Positions 24,436 through 34,192 of a stretch of 64,000 nt of DNA are shown here, in pieces. Source of the DNA: Chryseobacterium sp. E1. GTDB taxonomy: Bacteria > Bacteroidota > Bacteroidia > Flavobacteriales > Weeksellaceae. The notes below the pieces were generated by a model. That model was not told the DNA's origin. It searched no databases and worked only from the letters and a program-made list of their open reading frames with translations. Made by a program: the position numbers and the translations under genes. The first letter of the stretch is position 1; each line of letters opens with the position of its first letter. The stretch covers positions 3,162,001-3,226,000 of the forward strand of contig CP078104.1 of assembly GCA_019203745.1 (NCBI GenBank), read 5' to 3'.

Positions 24436-24470
24436 GAAAAACCGTTCCATTTTTTGGAGCGGTTTTTTTG
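24436..24470 (+). terminator. Terminator of sucC
   Basis: The stem AAAACCGTTCCA/TGGAGCGGTTTT (one G-T pair) has a T-rich loop and is followed by a long T run, 20 bp after the stop. Confidence 0.85.
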
Positions 24471-24519
24471 TTGATACATGCAAAGCTTTGTGATAACTTC
24501 ATCGGAAATGTACTATTGT

Positions 24520-24552
24520 AAACCTAACAGGTTTCAAAAACCTGTTAGGTTT
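24520..24552. repeat. Perfect palindromic intergenic element
   Basis: Fifteen-base arms AAACCTAACAGGTTT and AAACCTGTTAGGTTT enclose a CAA loop. Elements of this form are scattered between genes in flavobacteria. It lies between the sucC terminator and the convergent mscS gene. Confidence 0.7.
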
Positions 24553-24615
24553 GCTTAGCAACAAACATAAAAGACCATTCGAGTTTAAGTTGGTCTTTAT
24601 TTTATATCTATTTTG

Positions 24616-25500
24616 TTACTTATCCTGATGGCCTTCAGGTAAAATATTATCTCCGCTTGTAATGCTGATACTCGTTGGCGTTACCAGCTGGATATTATCC
24701 ATATCGAAACGTTCTTTAATATCCAGATATGCCTTACTTTTGGTTTGTGCCAGATTGGCTCCGATTTTTATCCAGAATTTTACCTGAAGATTAAAAGACC
24801 CTGTTTCAGATCGGTAAAAATTACTTCGGCAGTATCCAGCTTATCCACATTGTCAAGGTTTTTAACTACTTCCAGAATTCCTTTTTGCGCTTTGCTGATA
24901 TCTTCATCAGCAGGGATTTCAAAATTTAAAATAATTCTTCGTTGCGGTGAAGCCGTAATATTATAGAATGGAGCATTGAAGACAACCTGATTGGGAATAT
25001 ATGCTTTTTACCATCATCCGTAAGGATTTTTGTTGTCAGAAAACCAATTTCCTGAACTGTTCCTGAATGTGCTCCAATCGTGATATAATCGCCTACTTTG
25101 AAGGCTTTATCAATTCCGATAAGCATTCCTGAAAATATACTGGATACCAGATCCTTTAAAGCTACCCCTGCAATTACCCCTGCAACTCCCAGACTTCCGA
25201 TGAATTTCCACAGAAAACCGCTGAAGCCCATAATTTCCAGGGAAATAAAGGTCCCCATCAGCATAATCAGAAAACGGAATACCCCGATTAAAGTAACTAA
25301 AGAGCTTTCTTTCTGGCTTTTCGGGAAAAATTTATGGAAGAGTTTTACGGCTGCCTGACTTAAGTATTTACTGGTGATCAGGAAAATGTAAATACTAAAA
25401 TTCCGACAATAAGTTTTGGGGTAAGTTCTGCAAATGTCACATACCAGTTTTCCAATACTTTATAAACAAGATCTACATACCTGAGTCCGGTCTTCTCCAT
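24616..25500 (-). CDS. Small-conductance mechanosensitive channel (MscS family)
   Basis: This inner-membrane channel of about 295 residues releases solutes on hypo-osmotic shock. Three spans precede the pore-lining segment LGVAGVIAGVALKDLVSSIFSGMLI, and the beta domain reads KAFKVGDYITIGAHSGTVQEIGFLTTKI. The start is ATG 25500 (MEKTGLRYVDLVYKVLENW). Frame breaks near 25385 and 25005 are repaired by one base; the corrected stop is 24616. It is convergent with sucC. Confidence 0.9.
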
Positions 25501-25543
25501 GAATAAAATTTTTAATTAAAGATATAAATTTTCATCAAAAAAT

Positions 25544-25579
25544 TTGCCAGTTCCAAAAAGTCTACTAAATTTGTAGACT
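25544..25579 (+). promoter_or_regulatory. Peroxiredoxin promoter with inverted repeat over the -7 element
   Basis: TTG (25544-25546), 19 bases, TAAATTTG (25566-25573) is a consensus promoter. A perfect inverted repeat AGTCTAC (25559-25565) and GTAGACT (25573-25579), spaced by seven bases, brackets the -7 element. A repressor binding there would block transcription. Confidence 0.7.
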
Positions 25580-25595
25580 ATAAAGAAAGAACATT

Positions 25596-26228
25596 ATGTC
25601 AATCAAACTAGGAGATACAGCACCCAACTTTCAGGCAGAGTCATCAGCAGGAGATATTAATTTCTATAATTACCTGGGAGATTCCTGGGAATTCTGTTTT
25701 CCCACCCGGCAGATTATACACCGGTATGCACTACGGAACTGGGATATACGGCAAAACTGCAGTCTGAGTTTGATGCCAGGGATACCAAAGTGATTGCCTT
25801 AGTGTAGATGGGGTAGAAGATCATCAAAACTGGGTGAAAGACATTAATGAGACCCAGAAGACGGAGGTTCGTTTTCCTATTATTGCTGACAAAGATAGAA
25901 AAGTTTCAGAATTGTATGACTTTATCCATCCCAATGCTTCGGCTACAGCTACAGTTCGTTCTTTGCTGATCATTGATCCGGCAAAAAGGTAAGACTGATC
26001 ATCACTTACCCTGCCTCTACAGGAAGGAATTTTGACGAAATCTTACGGGTTCTGGATTCCTTACAACTGGTGGATCAGCATCAGGTTGCCACACCGGTCA
26101 ATTGGAAAGATGGTGAAGATGTCATTGTACCGCCATCCATTTCTACGGAAGATGCCAGAAAAATATTCCCGAAAGGAGTAAAAGAAATAAAGCCGTATTT
26201 AAGATATACGCCTCAACCGAACACATGA
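25596..26228 (+). CDS. Peroxiredoxin, 1-Cys (Prx6) type
   Basis: This cytoplasmic thiol peroxidase is of about 211 residues. The corrected N-terminal motif [16 protein letters not shown] carries the peroxidatic Cys, and [18 protein letters not shown] and [15 protein letters not shown] are typical of the Prx6 class, as is the extended C-terminal arm ending [10 protein letters not shown]. Frame breaks lie near 25695, 25800 and 25985. It is a single-gene unit with its own promoter and a strong terminator. Confidence 0.9.
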
Positions 26229-26264
26229 TTTATTTGATTTTTTATAGTTTAGTTTTAATTTGTA

Positions 26265-26306
26265 CGAAAAGGGCCCCGGGAAATTTATTTCCGGGGCCCT
26301 TTCATT
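26265..26306. terminator. GC-rich terminator between convergent genes
   Basis: The stem AAAGGGCCCCGG/CCGGGGCCCTTT extends through AAAT/ATTT with one bulged G and is flanked by A and T runs. It serves the peroxiredoxin and possibly the barrel gene on the other strand. Confidence 0.85.
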
Positions 26307-26326
26307 TTTTATAAGTAGTTCAGTGA

Positions 26327-26917
26327 TTACTTAACGTCGTTGATGATTTGTTTTGCCTTAGACGTTGGAAGATAAATCTGGAATCCTAAACCAAAAGTAA
26401 TTTTGTTAGTATATCCACCGCTTCCGAACCCAGCGTTTGCATCATATTTTACTAAACCTTCTAAACCAATGTTTGGTGTAATGAAGTAAGAATAACCAGG
26501 ACCAAACCCGAAGTTAAGCCCGTTAGAAGAAGAACCTCCTTTAGAGATTGATGTTCCTCCGATACCTACATTACCTTCGAAGAACCATCTTCCGTGGTGT
26601 AGTAAGTTGTTTACTCCCTGCTCTCCCGGGTTAAGATAGTAACGTCCTAAAGCACCTACGTTATACGTAAAAGTAGTTGGCGCATCCTTAGCTCCTTTGA
26701 AACCTAAATCTACATAACCTCCCAATGCAACATTATCTTCAATAAAATAAGCTCCTTTCGGCTGAATATTAAAATCATAGCCACCTCCTTTGTTTAATCC
26801 GAAGTTGGCACCTGCAAGGTTACCCCCTACCATCCAATTACCTTTTTGAATCTGAGCATTTGCAGTTGCTGTTAAACCTGCTACAGCTAATATCCCTGTT
26901 AAAATAAGTTTTTTCAT
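26327..26917 (-). CDS. Outer membrane beta-barrel (porin-like) protein
   Basis: An intact 196-residue protein with a signal peptide (MKKLILTGILAVAGLTATANAQ). It has Gly/aromatic-rich alternating strands (NWMVGGNLAGANFGL, YFIEDNVALGGYVDLGF, GLNFGFGPGYSYF, KITFGLGFQIYL), consistent with an eight-stranded OmpA/OmpW-like barrel. Function unknown. The 300 bp upstream (26918-27216) show no gene. Confidence 0.8.
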   Translation of the reverse strand: MKKLILTGILAVAGLTATANAQIQKGNWMVGGNLAGANFGLNKGGGYDFNIQPKGAYFIEDNVALGGYVDLGFKGAKDAPTTFTYNVGALGRYYLNPGEQGVNNLLHHGRWFFEGNVGIGGTSISKGGSSSNGLNFGFGPGYSYFITPNIGLEGLVKYDANAGFGSGGYTNKITFGLGFQIYLPTSKAKQIINDVK

Positions 26918-27216
26918 AATTTATTATTTTAATAATTAAATGTTTATTATTCACGAATTATAGAAAAAACAATAAATGTGCCAGACTCTTAATTTTAGAC
27001 AATTTTTCTAAATTAATGTTAAGAATATGAGTACTATACAATTTAACTTTTTAACATTATTTCTAAGGATTCCATAATGATAAATAAGGAAAAAAGACGA
27101 TTAAAAGTTTGAAAGTGATATTCTTTCTATTCTATTACTTCATTAAAATGAGGAATTTGAATAAAAATATACTCAACTGACAAAGATTACATTGCTTTTT
27201 TCACATTTTTAGCCTG
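26918..27216. other. AT-rich intergenic stretch
   Basis: I see no gene, RNA or repeat here. It probably contains the promoter of the minus-strand barrel gene. Confidence 0.5.
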
Positions 27217-27735
27217 TTAAATAAGCAAAAGAATCACCGAGATGATCAATCCGGCAATCGTAAACTTGATTCCACGTTTAAAAGCTTTGGTTTTAGGATT
27301 AAACATCCAGAAACTTGAAACAACAAAGAAAAATAAAGCAACCCCAAAAAATACACTTAAGGGAGCAATGGCATCTTTAGATTGTGATTTGTGAAGAGAA
27401 ACCATCTTATCCAGTACAAAAGGCAGTTCCATTTTTGAATATTTGGCTACTCCCGTCGCTGCATCATAGGTGCCTCTTTTAAAATGAAGAACGGTACCTT
27501 CCGTTTTCTCTACTTCAAGGCCTTTCATCTTCAATTCCTTTTTCAGCTCTTTTTCTGAAAGGTTTGCAGATAAAGTTTTCTCATACTTTTTCTCACTCTT
27601 CAGAAAATCTGTGTCTCTGTAGACCAAAATAATTCCACTTACCGCATACACTGCCATAATCCCGGCAAGAAAATACCCCAGGTAGCGGTGTGTTACTCTC
27701 ATGAAACTTCTTGTGTCCTTGATCTTATCCATATC
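27217..27735 (-). CDS. PepSY-associated membrane protein
   Basis: A protein of about 172 residues with an N-terminal segment SFMRVTHRYLGYFLAGIMAVYAVSGIILVY, a PepSY-TM type helix with the conserved His, an external loop, and two C-terminal spans. The start is placed at MDKIKD (27735) rather than the upstream in-frame start, whose extra 19 residues lack family character. It lies 89 bp downstream of a TonB-dependent siderophore receptor; such pairs help release or reduce iron from the imported chelate. Confidence 0.75.
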   Translation of the reverse strand, partial: DMDKIKDTRSFMRVTHRYLGYFLAGIMAVYAVSGIILVYRDTDFLKSEKKYEKTLSANLSEKELKKELKMKGLEVEKTEGTVLHFKRGTYDAATGVAKYSKMELPFVLDKMVSLHKSQSKDAIAPLSVFFGVALFFFVVSSFWMFNPKTKAFKRGIKFTIAGLIISVILLLI

Positions 27736-27823
27736 GTTTTTTTGTTTTGTTTTAAATTTCAAAAGTGGAAGCTGCAAAAATGCAATTTCCACTTTTAATA
27801 AAGATGTGATTATATTTTACTTT

Positions 27824-30103
27824 TTACAGCTTATAAGTCAGCGTAAAATAATAATTTCTCGGTGTAATCGGATTCACTGAATAATTTTCGTGAACGTTAT
27901 AGTTTACAACATCAAACAGGTTACCCACTCTTCCTTGAACAGAGAATTTTTTCCATTCGTAGCCAACAGATACAGAAATGGTTGTATAATCTTTTAGATC
28001 AAACATTCTGGTCACATTATTTCTGCTTGTATTGGTAGACTTTGTATCATTCCATCCGGCAATTCTGTCTCCGATGTAATAAACTCCGGCTCCTATTTTT
28101 AAACCTTTTACATAGTTTGTAAATTTATAGAAAACCGATGCATTTGCTGTTGTAGCCGGTGTTCTTACCAATCTTTGATTTTCAACATATCCTTTTTCAG
28201 GAGTGTCGATATAAACAGAATTGTTATAAGAGAAACCTCCGATAATCGATATGTTTTCTGTAGGATTTCCTGTAATATCTAATTCCACACCACGGCTTCT
28301 CATATTTCCTGCGAATTCTTTAAGATTGGTATCTGTTGAATTTACAGGGGCAGCGTTGGGTGTAGCTGTAGGAATGAACCAATAGGTCTGATAATAATTA
28401 TTGTACATGATCTGGTAAGCCGTTAAGTTTACCGCTAGAGCATTGTTCCAGAAATTCTTTTTAACTCCGATTTCGTATTGATCAACTGTAGATGGTTTAA
28501 TGCTTTGTCTTGATAATGTAGATAGCTGATTTTGAATTTGCGGAATACTTTGATTGGTGTTTACAGTATTAAATTGATCTGAAGTATATCCTGCATTGGA
28601 TGCAAATGAGTTGGTATATGTTGCAAATACCGAAAGGTTTTCATTGGGAGCATAAACCAATCCTACTTTTGGAGAAAATGCATTGTCCGATGTTGAGGAA
28701 TTTGATATTTCGAATTTTTCATTTGCTGCAAAACGGGTAGTTAATGTAGGCATGTTTTCTACATAAGACCATCTTAAACCTGCAATTACTTTAAGTTGTT
28801 TTGTTAAGCTGATAAAATCTTGTGCATATATTCCGATTCTTCTTGTGTTAATTCTGTTTCTTGTATTAAGAGTAGAGTTTGGCATGCCAACACTTCCCCA
28901 TGTTGAAGGATCATCTAAATATAAAAGATTAGACGTTGCAGCTAAAGTATATGTATAAGCATCTGCCTGGCTGTAATCTGCATCAGAACCAATCAAAACT
29001 TTATGGTTGATTTTTCCTGTATTGAATTCACCATTTAAATTTACTTGTGCAGAAGTATAGTTTTGTTCATTGTATGTTTTCCCAAAAGGCCTGTTCCATG
29101 AAAGTCTGGTAGCAGTAGGAGAGCTGTAGCCCCATTGTACTCTTTCAGAAGAAAAATAATCTTTCGTATAGTTTTGGTACGAAGCAGTAGCATTCAGAGA
29201 CCATCTTTCGTTAAATTGATGATTAAAAGTTACATTCGTAGAAGCCTGCTGTACATTTTGATATTGCCAGTCGGTTCCGAAGAAAACGTTTCTGGAAACA
29301 GCATCATTCAATCTATAACTTTGATCTTTTTCAGTAATAGACCCAAGCCCAAAATCCGGGGTGAAATTATTTTTAAGATAATCAGCCTCAACAATTAATT
29401 GAGATTTTTCACTTAAATTAAATAAGAATGAAGGATTGAAGTAATATTTTTCAGACTGTACCACATCTCTGAAACTTTCAGCATATTCGTAAGTCCCGTT
29501 TACTCTGAAAGCAATATTTTTAGATAACGGCCCGTAAACATCAATCGTTGGCTTATAAGAATTCCAGCTCCCGCCGTTTAAACCTATGCTACCTCCAAAA
29601 TTGAATTTAGGCTTCTTTGTGATCATATTAACAATACCTCCGGCAGCTGTATTTCCGTAAAGCATTGCATTAGCTCCTTTTAAAACTTCTACTCTTTCCA
29701 ACCCACTTACTTCGGGGAAAACTCCACTGTTTATTCTTGCTCCATTCTTGAAAATATTGTCATTTCCTAAGATAAAACCACGCCCGCCAAAACTGTCCTG
29801 AGAATTACCTCTGGAAGAAGTAATATACATCCCGTTTACATTCTGAAGAACATCACTCAATTGTTTTGCCTGCTGCTGCTCGATGATTTCATGAGTAATA
29901 ATGGCAATCGGCTGAGGGGTTTCCATTATCGTCAGATTAGACTTTGTAGAAAGTGGCCTTGCCTGGTTAGGATTCCCGGTTTTATGAAGATTAATGTCTT
30001 CAATAGTTTGAGTTCTGATGGTATCCGCTTCAGCATTTTTAAGCTGTGAACTCACTGTAATAGCGGTAAATAGGAGTCCCAAAGAAAGTAGTTGTCTTTT
30101 CAT
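27824..30103 (-). CDS. TonB-dependent siderophore receptor
   Basis: An intact 759-residue outer-membrane receptor. After the signal peptide (MKRQLLSLGLLFTAITVSS) comes a plug domain with SNLTIMETPQPIAIITHEII, SDVLQNVNGMYI and GLERVEVLKGANAMLYGNTAAGGIVNMITKKP, then a 22-strand barrel ending in RNYYFTLTYKL, with a terminal aromatic-rich strand. It has no carboxypeptidase-like extension. It imports ferric siderophores using TonB energy. It is followed by a PepSY membrane protein. The upstream AT-rich region around 30130-30165 (TTTAGAATAGTTAAAAA) might hold a Fur site, but this is weak. Confidence 0.93.
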   Translation of the reverse strand: MKRQLLSLGLLFTAITVSSQLKNAEADTIRTQTIEDINLHKTGNPNQARPLSTKSNLTIMETPQPIAIITHEIIEQQQAKQLSDVLQNVNGMYITSSRGNSQDSFGGRGFILGNDNIFKNGARINSGVFPEVSGLERVEVLKGANAMLYGNTAAGGIVNMITKKPKFNFGGSIGLNGGSWNSYKPTIDVYGPLSKNIAFRVNGTYEYAESFRDVVQSEKYYFNPSFLFNLSEKSQLIVEADYLKNNFTPDFGLGSITEKDQSYRLNDAVSRNVFFGTDWQYQNVQQASTNVTFNHQFNERWSLNATASYQNYTKDYFSSERVQWGYSSPTATRLSWNRPFGKTYNEQNYTSAQVNLNGEFNTGKINHKVLIGSDADYSQADAYTYTLAATSNLLYLDDPSTWGSVGMPNSTLNTRNRINTRRIGIYAQDFISLTKQLKVIAGLRWSYVENMPTLTTRFAANEKFEISNSSTSDNAFSPKVGLVYAPNENLSVFATYTNSFASNAGYTSDQFNTVNTNQSIPQIQNQLSTLSRQSIKPSTVDQYEIGVKKNFWNNALAVNLTAYQIMYNNYYQTYWFIPTATPNAAPVNSTDTNLKEFAGNMRSRGVELDITGNPTENISIIGGFSYNNSVYIDTPEKGYVENQRLVRTPATTANASVFYKFTNYVKGLKIGAGVYYIGDRIAGWNDTKSTNTSRNNVTRMFDLKDYTTISVSVGYEWKKFSVQGRVGNLFDVVNYNVHENYSVNPITPRNYYFTLTYKL

Positions 30104-30285
30104 TTTATTTTTATGTAGAACAGTTTTAAATAAGGCGCAAATGTAAGTATTTGTTTAGAATAGTTAAAAATAATTTTATGATTTTTGTCATATGTTCTAC
30201 AGGTGAAAAATGGATTGTTTCTATACCTTCAATATATGTGTGATCAGGATTTTTTTATGAATATATTTGCAAAAAATAATAGAAT

Positions 30286-31340
30286 ATGCAATTGGTAAAA
30301 GCGGGGCTTTGCGCCTTTGGAATGAGTGGGAAAGTGTTTCATGCTCCTTTTCTAAAGGAACATCCGGGATTTTTTCTTTCCGGCATAGTAGAGAGAAATA
30401 AAGAAGAATCAAAGGAAAAATATCCTGATGCAACAATCTATCGTTCCGTAGAGGAAATGCTGGAGAAGGCAGATATTGAATTGGTGGTGATCAACACTCC
30501 TGTGCAGACCCATTTTGAATATGCCAAAAAAGCCCTGGAGGCGGGAAAAAATATTATTGTTGAAAAACCTTTTACAGTTAATGTTTCAGAAGCTGAAGAG
30601 CTGGTAAAACTGGCTGAAGATAAAGGATTGTTCTTAAGTGTATATCAGAACAGAAGGTTTGATCGTGATTTTTGAAAGTAAAAGAAATTCTGACTTCGGA
30701 TAAACTCGGGAATATTAAAGAAGCTGAAATTCGTTTCGACAGGTTCCGGACTACACCAAGCGGGAAACAACATAAAGAAAGTCCGGATCAGGTAGGTTCA
30801 GGCTCACTTCATGATCTGGGAGCGCATCTCGTAGATCAGGCAGTACAGTATTTCGGATATCCTGAAAAACTTTTTGCTGATGTATTCTCTATGAAAGGTT
30901 CTGAGTTTGCCAATGATTATTTTGAGATTCTGCTGTTCTATAAAAATGATCTTAGAGTACGGCTTAAATCATCGGTATTTACTAAAGAAGATCATTACGC
31001 CTATAAAATTCATGGTGACAGGGGAACATTCCTTCATGAGAGAACCGATAATCAGGAAAATGAACTGGTAAGCGGAGCAATTCCTGTGTACGGTAAGGAA
31101 TGGACGCAGCCATTGAAAACACCTGATGGAATTTTAAACTTTTTAAATGAAAATTCAGAAACTGAAAGAATGGTGACCTCCAGCGAAGCCGGAAACTATA
31201 TGGATTATTACCAGCAGATTTACGAACACATCGTTTTCGGATATGCTTTACCTTCTCCCGGAAAAGAAGTAATCCTGAATATGAAAATCATCGATGCCTC
31301 TCTGGAGAGTTCAAAAGAAGAAAGGGTGGTGGTGCTGTAG
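30286..31340 (+). CDS. Gfo/Idh/MocA family oxidoreductase
   Basis: A NAD(P)-dependent dehydrogenase of about 351 residues acting on a sugar or related polyol. Visible features: the Rossmann start KAGLCAFGMSGKVFHAPFL, the NTPVQTHFEYAKKALEAGKNIIVEKPF motif with the catalytic EKP, and LHDLGAHLVDQAVQYFG. One frame break at about 30673 (lost T after RRFDRDF) separates the two domains. It starts 180 bp from the divergent TonB receptor. Confidence 0.88.
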
Positions 31341-31421
31341 ATGATGATAAATGAGCTATGAATGAGTTGGAGAAAGAAAGAGATTAACCTTAATCTTGAA
31401 CTCATTCACAGCTTATGCTTT

Positions 31422-33311
31422 TTATAATAATTCCTGTAGCTCCAGCCATCTCATCTCCTGGTTTTCGAGTTTTTCAGAAACCGTTTCCAGTTCAGAAGAT
31501 AGCCTGGCTATTTTTTCGTAATCTGTTTCGTTGTTAAGCTGATCTAAGATTTTTGCACGCTGTTCTTCCAGTTCAGGCATTTCTTTTTCAATCGTCTCCA
31601 GCTCTCTCTGTTCCTTAAAGGTAAGTTTCCTTTTAGAATTCGAAGATGAAGTGTTGGCAGTAACTACAGCAGCTTCTTTTACCGGTTCAGGTTTTGCCGT
31701 TGTGTTTTTTTCTAAAGATTCTTCACGGCTTTTGGCTTCACGGTATTCTGAAAAGTTTCCTACAAAATCTTTTATTTTTCCGTTTCCTTCAAAGGCAAGA
31801 ACATGGTCTACGATCCTGTCCATAAAATATCTGTCGTGAGAAACAATGATCAGAGATCCCTGGAATTGTTGAAGGAAGTTTTCAAGAACCGTCAGTGTAG
31901 GAAGATCCAGATCATTCGTAGGCTCATCAAAAATCAGGAAATTAGGGTTCTGATATAAAATATACATCAGGTGAAGCCTTCTTTTTCACCGCCGGAAAGT
32001 TTGGAAATAGGAGAATATTGCGTCTGGTCATCAAATAAAAATAACCTCAGGAACTGTGATGCAGAAAGACTTCTTCCGTTAGCCAGAGGATAATGCTCTG
32101 CAATTTCTTTAATGAAATCAATCACACGTTCGTCTTCCTTATAAGTAAGTCCTTTTTGGGCAAAATACCCGAAAGAAATAGTTTCTCCGGTTTCTATTTC
32201 CCCTTTGTCTGCTTTTTCAAACCCTTGAATGATGTTTAATAAAGTAGATTTTCCGCTCCGTTTTTTCCGATGATGCCTACCTTCTCACCACGCTGAAACT
32301 GATAGCTGAAATCTTTCAAAAGAACCTTATCTCCGAAACTTTTATCAATATGTTTCAGTTCAAGAATTTTATTTCCCAGACGTTTCATTTCAAAATCCAG
32401 CTCCAGGCCTTCTTTCCGGGTATCGGTTTTGGCAGCTTTTTCCGTTTCATAGAAGGCATCAATCCTGCTTTTGGATTTGGTTGTTCTTGCTTTCGGTTGT
32501 CTTCGCATCCACTCAAGCTCCTTTCTGTAAAGGTTGTTGGCCTTATCAATCGTTGCATTGAGATTTTCCTCACGAATCATCTTATTTTCAAGATAGGTTG
32601 CATATGAACCGTTATGAACATAAAGATTTCTGTCTTCCATCTCCCAGATGATATCGCAGACACTGTCCAGAAAATACCGGTCGTGGGTTACCAGCAGCAA
32701 AGTGATTTTTGCTTTATTCAGATAATTTTCAAGCCATTCTACCATATCCACATCAAGATGGTTGGTAGGTTCATCCATGATCAGAAGCGTATGTCTGTGT
32801 TCAGCTCTGGTTTCCGTTAATAATTTTGCCAATGCCACACGTTTGATCTGTCCCCGGAAAGAGTTCCCATCTTGGCATCCAGATCAGTGATCTTAAGCTG
32901 AGACAAAATCTGCTTCATTTCATTTTCCAGATCCCAGGCTTTGTGAACTTCCATATCTGCCAATGCCTTTTCAATAAAATCCTGATCGGTAGAGTGAAGG
33001 GACTTGTGATAGTTCTTCAGAGCCATAATAGGTTCCGAATCTAAAGTCATCATAAATTCCTCAATGCTGAGGTTGGGGTCATAATCGATCTCCTGGTCAA
33101 ACAGAACTACCTGAATGTCTTTATTGATGATCACAGTACCGCTGTCTGCAATTTCTTTACCCATTAATATTTTCAGAAGGGTAGATTTTCCGCTTCCGTT
33201 TTTGGCAACAATGGCAATTTTGTCTCCTTCATTAATGTGAAAAGAAATGTTTTCAAACAAAACTTTGATGCCGTAAGATTTGGTAAGATTTTCTGCAGAA
33301 ACGTAATTCAT
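31422..33311 (-). CDS. ABC-F family ATPase (Uup type)
   Basis: A soluble protein with two ATP-binding cassettes and a C-terminal coiled coil (FKEQRELETIEKEMPELEEQ), about 630 residues, acting on ribosomes or DNA rather than transport. The first Walker A is KNGSGKSTLLKIL; the first DEPTNHLDVDMVEWLENYL and second DEPTNDLDLPTLTVLENFL Walker B boxes are clear. Three frame breaks (near 32830, 32240 and 31975) cut through the first LSGGQ, the second Walker A and the stretch before the second Walker B; all are single-base repairs. Confidence 0.9.
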
Positions 33312-33537
33312 TGGAAATTAATGCTTTGATTTTGAATTTGAATTGAACCGCAAAAATACGAAAATGTAACCATAAAATTTTCCTGAACACCTTTTTATAA
33401 AATGATTATTCACGTTTTTTTAATAAACTGTATCCATTGCCGGCCAGAACTATTCTGTACATTTGATAGGATTATCAGAGAAACATCTGATAATCATGTG
33501 AAACCTTAATAAATAATATAAAATCCGATTTTAGGTA

Positions 33538-34048
33538 ATGAAAAAGTAATTGTCGATATGGACGGGGTGATGGCAGATGTATACCATCAGCTGGTACAGT
33601 TTGAAAAAGAGACACAGGAAGAGAAATCGAAATCAGAGAAACAACCGGAAAGCCGGAAGCAGAAGCTTTCCCCAATGGCAAAAGCCACGTCAACGAAGTA
33701 GGGTTTTTCAGGACTTTACCTGTAATGGAAGGCAGTCGTGAAGCAATGGAATATCTGAACAACAAATATGAAGTGTATATTGTATCCGCAGGAATGGAGT
33801 TTCCGAACAGTTTAAGGGAAAAATATGACTGGCTGGCAGAGCATTTTCCTTTCATCGGTTGGGAGCAGATCGTTCTTTGCGGAAGCAAAAGAGTGGTATC
33901 CGGTGATGTAATGATTGATGATTATCCTAAGAATCTGGATCATTTTTCCGGGGAAAGGCTGATCTTTACACAGCCACATAATGAGCTGGTAGAAAATGAC
34001 ACTTATAAAAGAGTAAATTCCTGGAAAGAGATTATGAATATTCTGTAA
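33538..34048 (+). CDS. 5'(3')-deoxyribonucleotidase-like HAD hydrolase (NT5C type)
   Basis: A cytoplasmic phosphatase of about 170 residues. The HAD nucleophile motif VIVDMDGVMADVY is at the start, EVYIVSAGMEFPNSL holds the second motif and DVMIDDYPKNLDHF the metal-binding third motif. It would dephosphorylate nucleoside monophosphates. ATG 33538 is followed by a lost A (MKK) and another break near 33612. Confidence 0.85.
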
Positions 34049-34192
34049 AAATCAGGGATCTGTTTATTGTTAGAGTTTTCAGCCCTTTAAGCTGATTTTT
34101 TTACAATAATTTAACTAAAAGAAGAATAATTTTAATAAGGCTTTATGAATGCTAGTGGCTTTAAATAAATAAGTTTGCATCAAACTTTTAAC

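Noticed and set aside
24841..24849. Further DnaA box (TTATCCACA) near 24.84 kb
   Set aside because: It lies inside the mscS coding region as a single copy without the AAAAAG extension, so it is probably chance.
30130..30165. Fur box upstream of the TonB receptor
   Set aside because: TTTAGAATAGTTAAAAA is only a weak partial palindrome in AT-rich sequence; not enough to call an operator.
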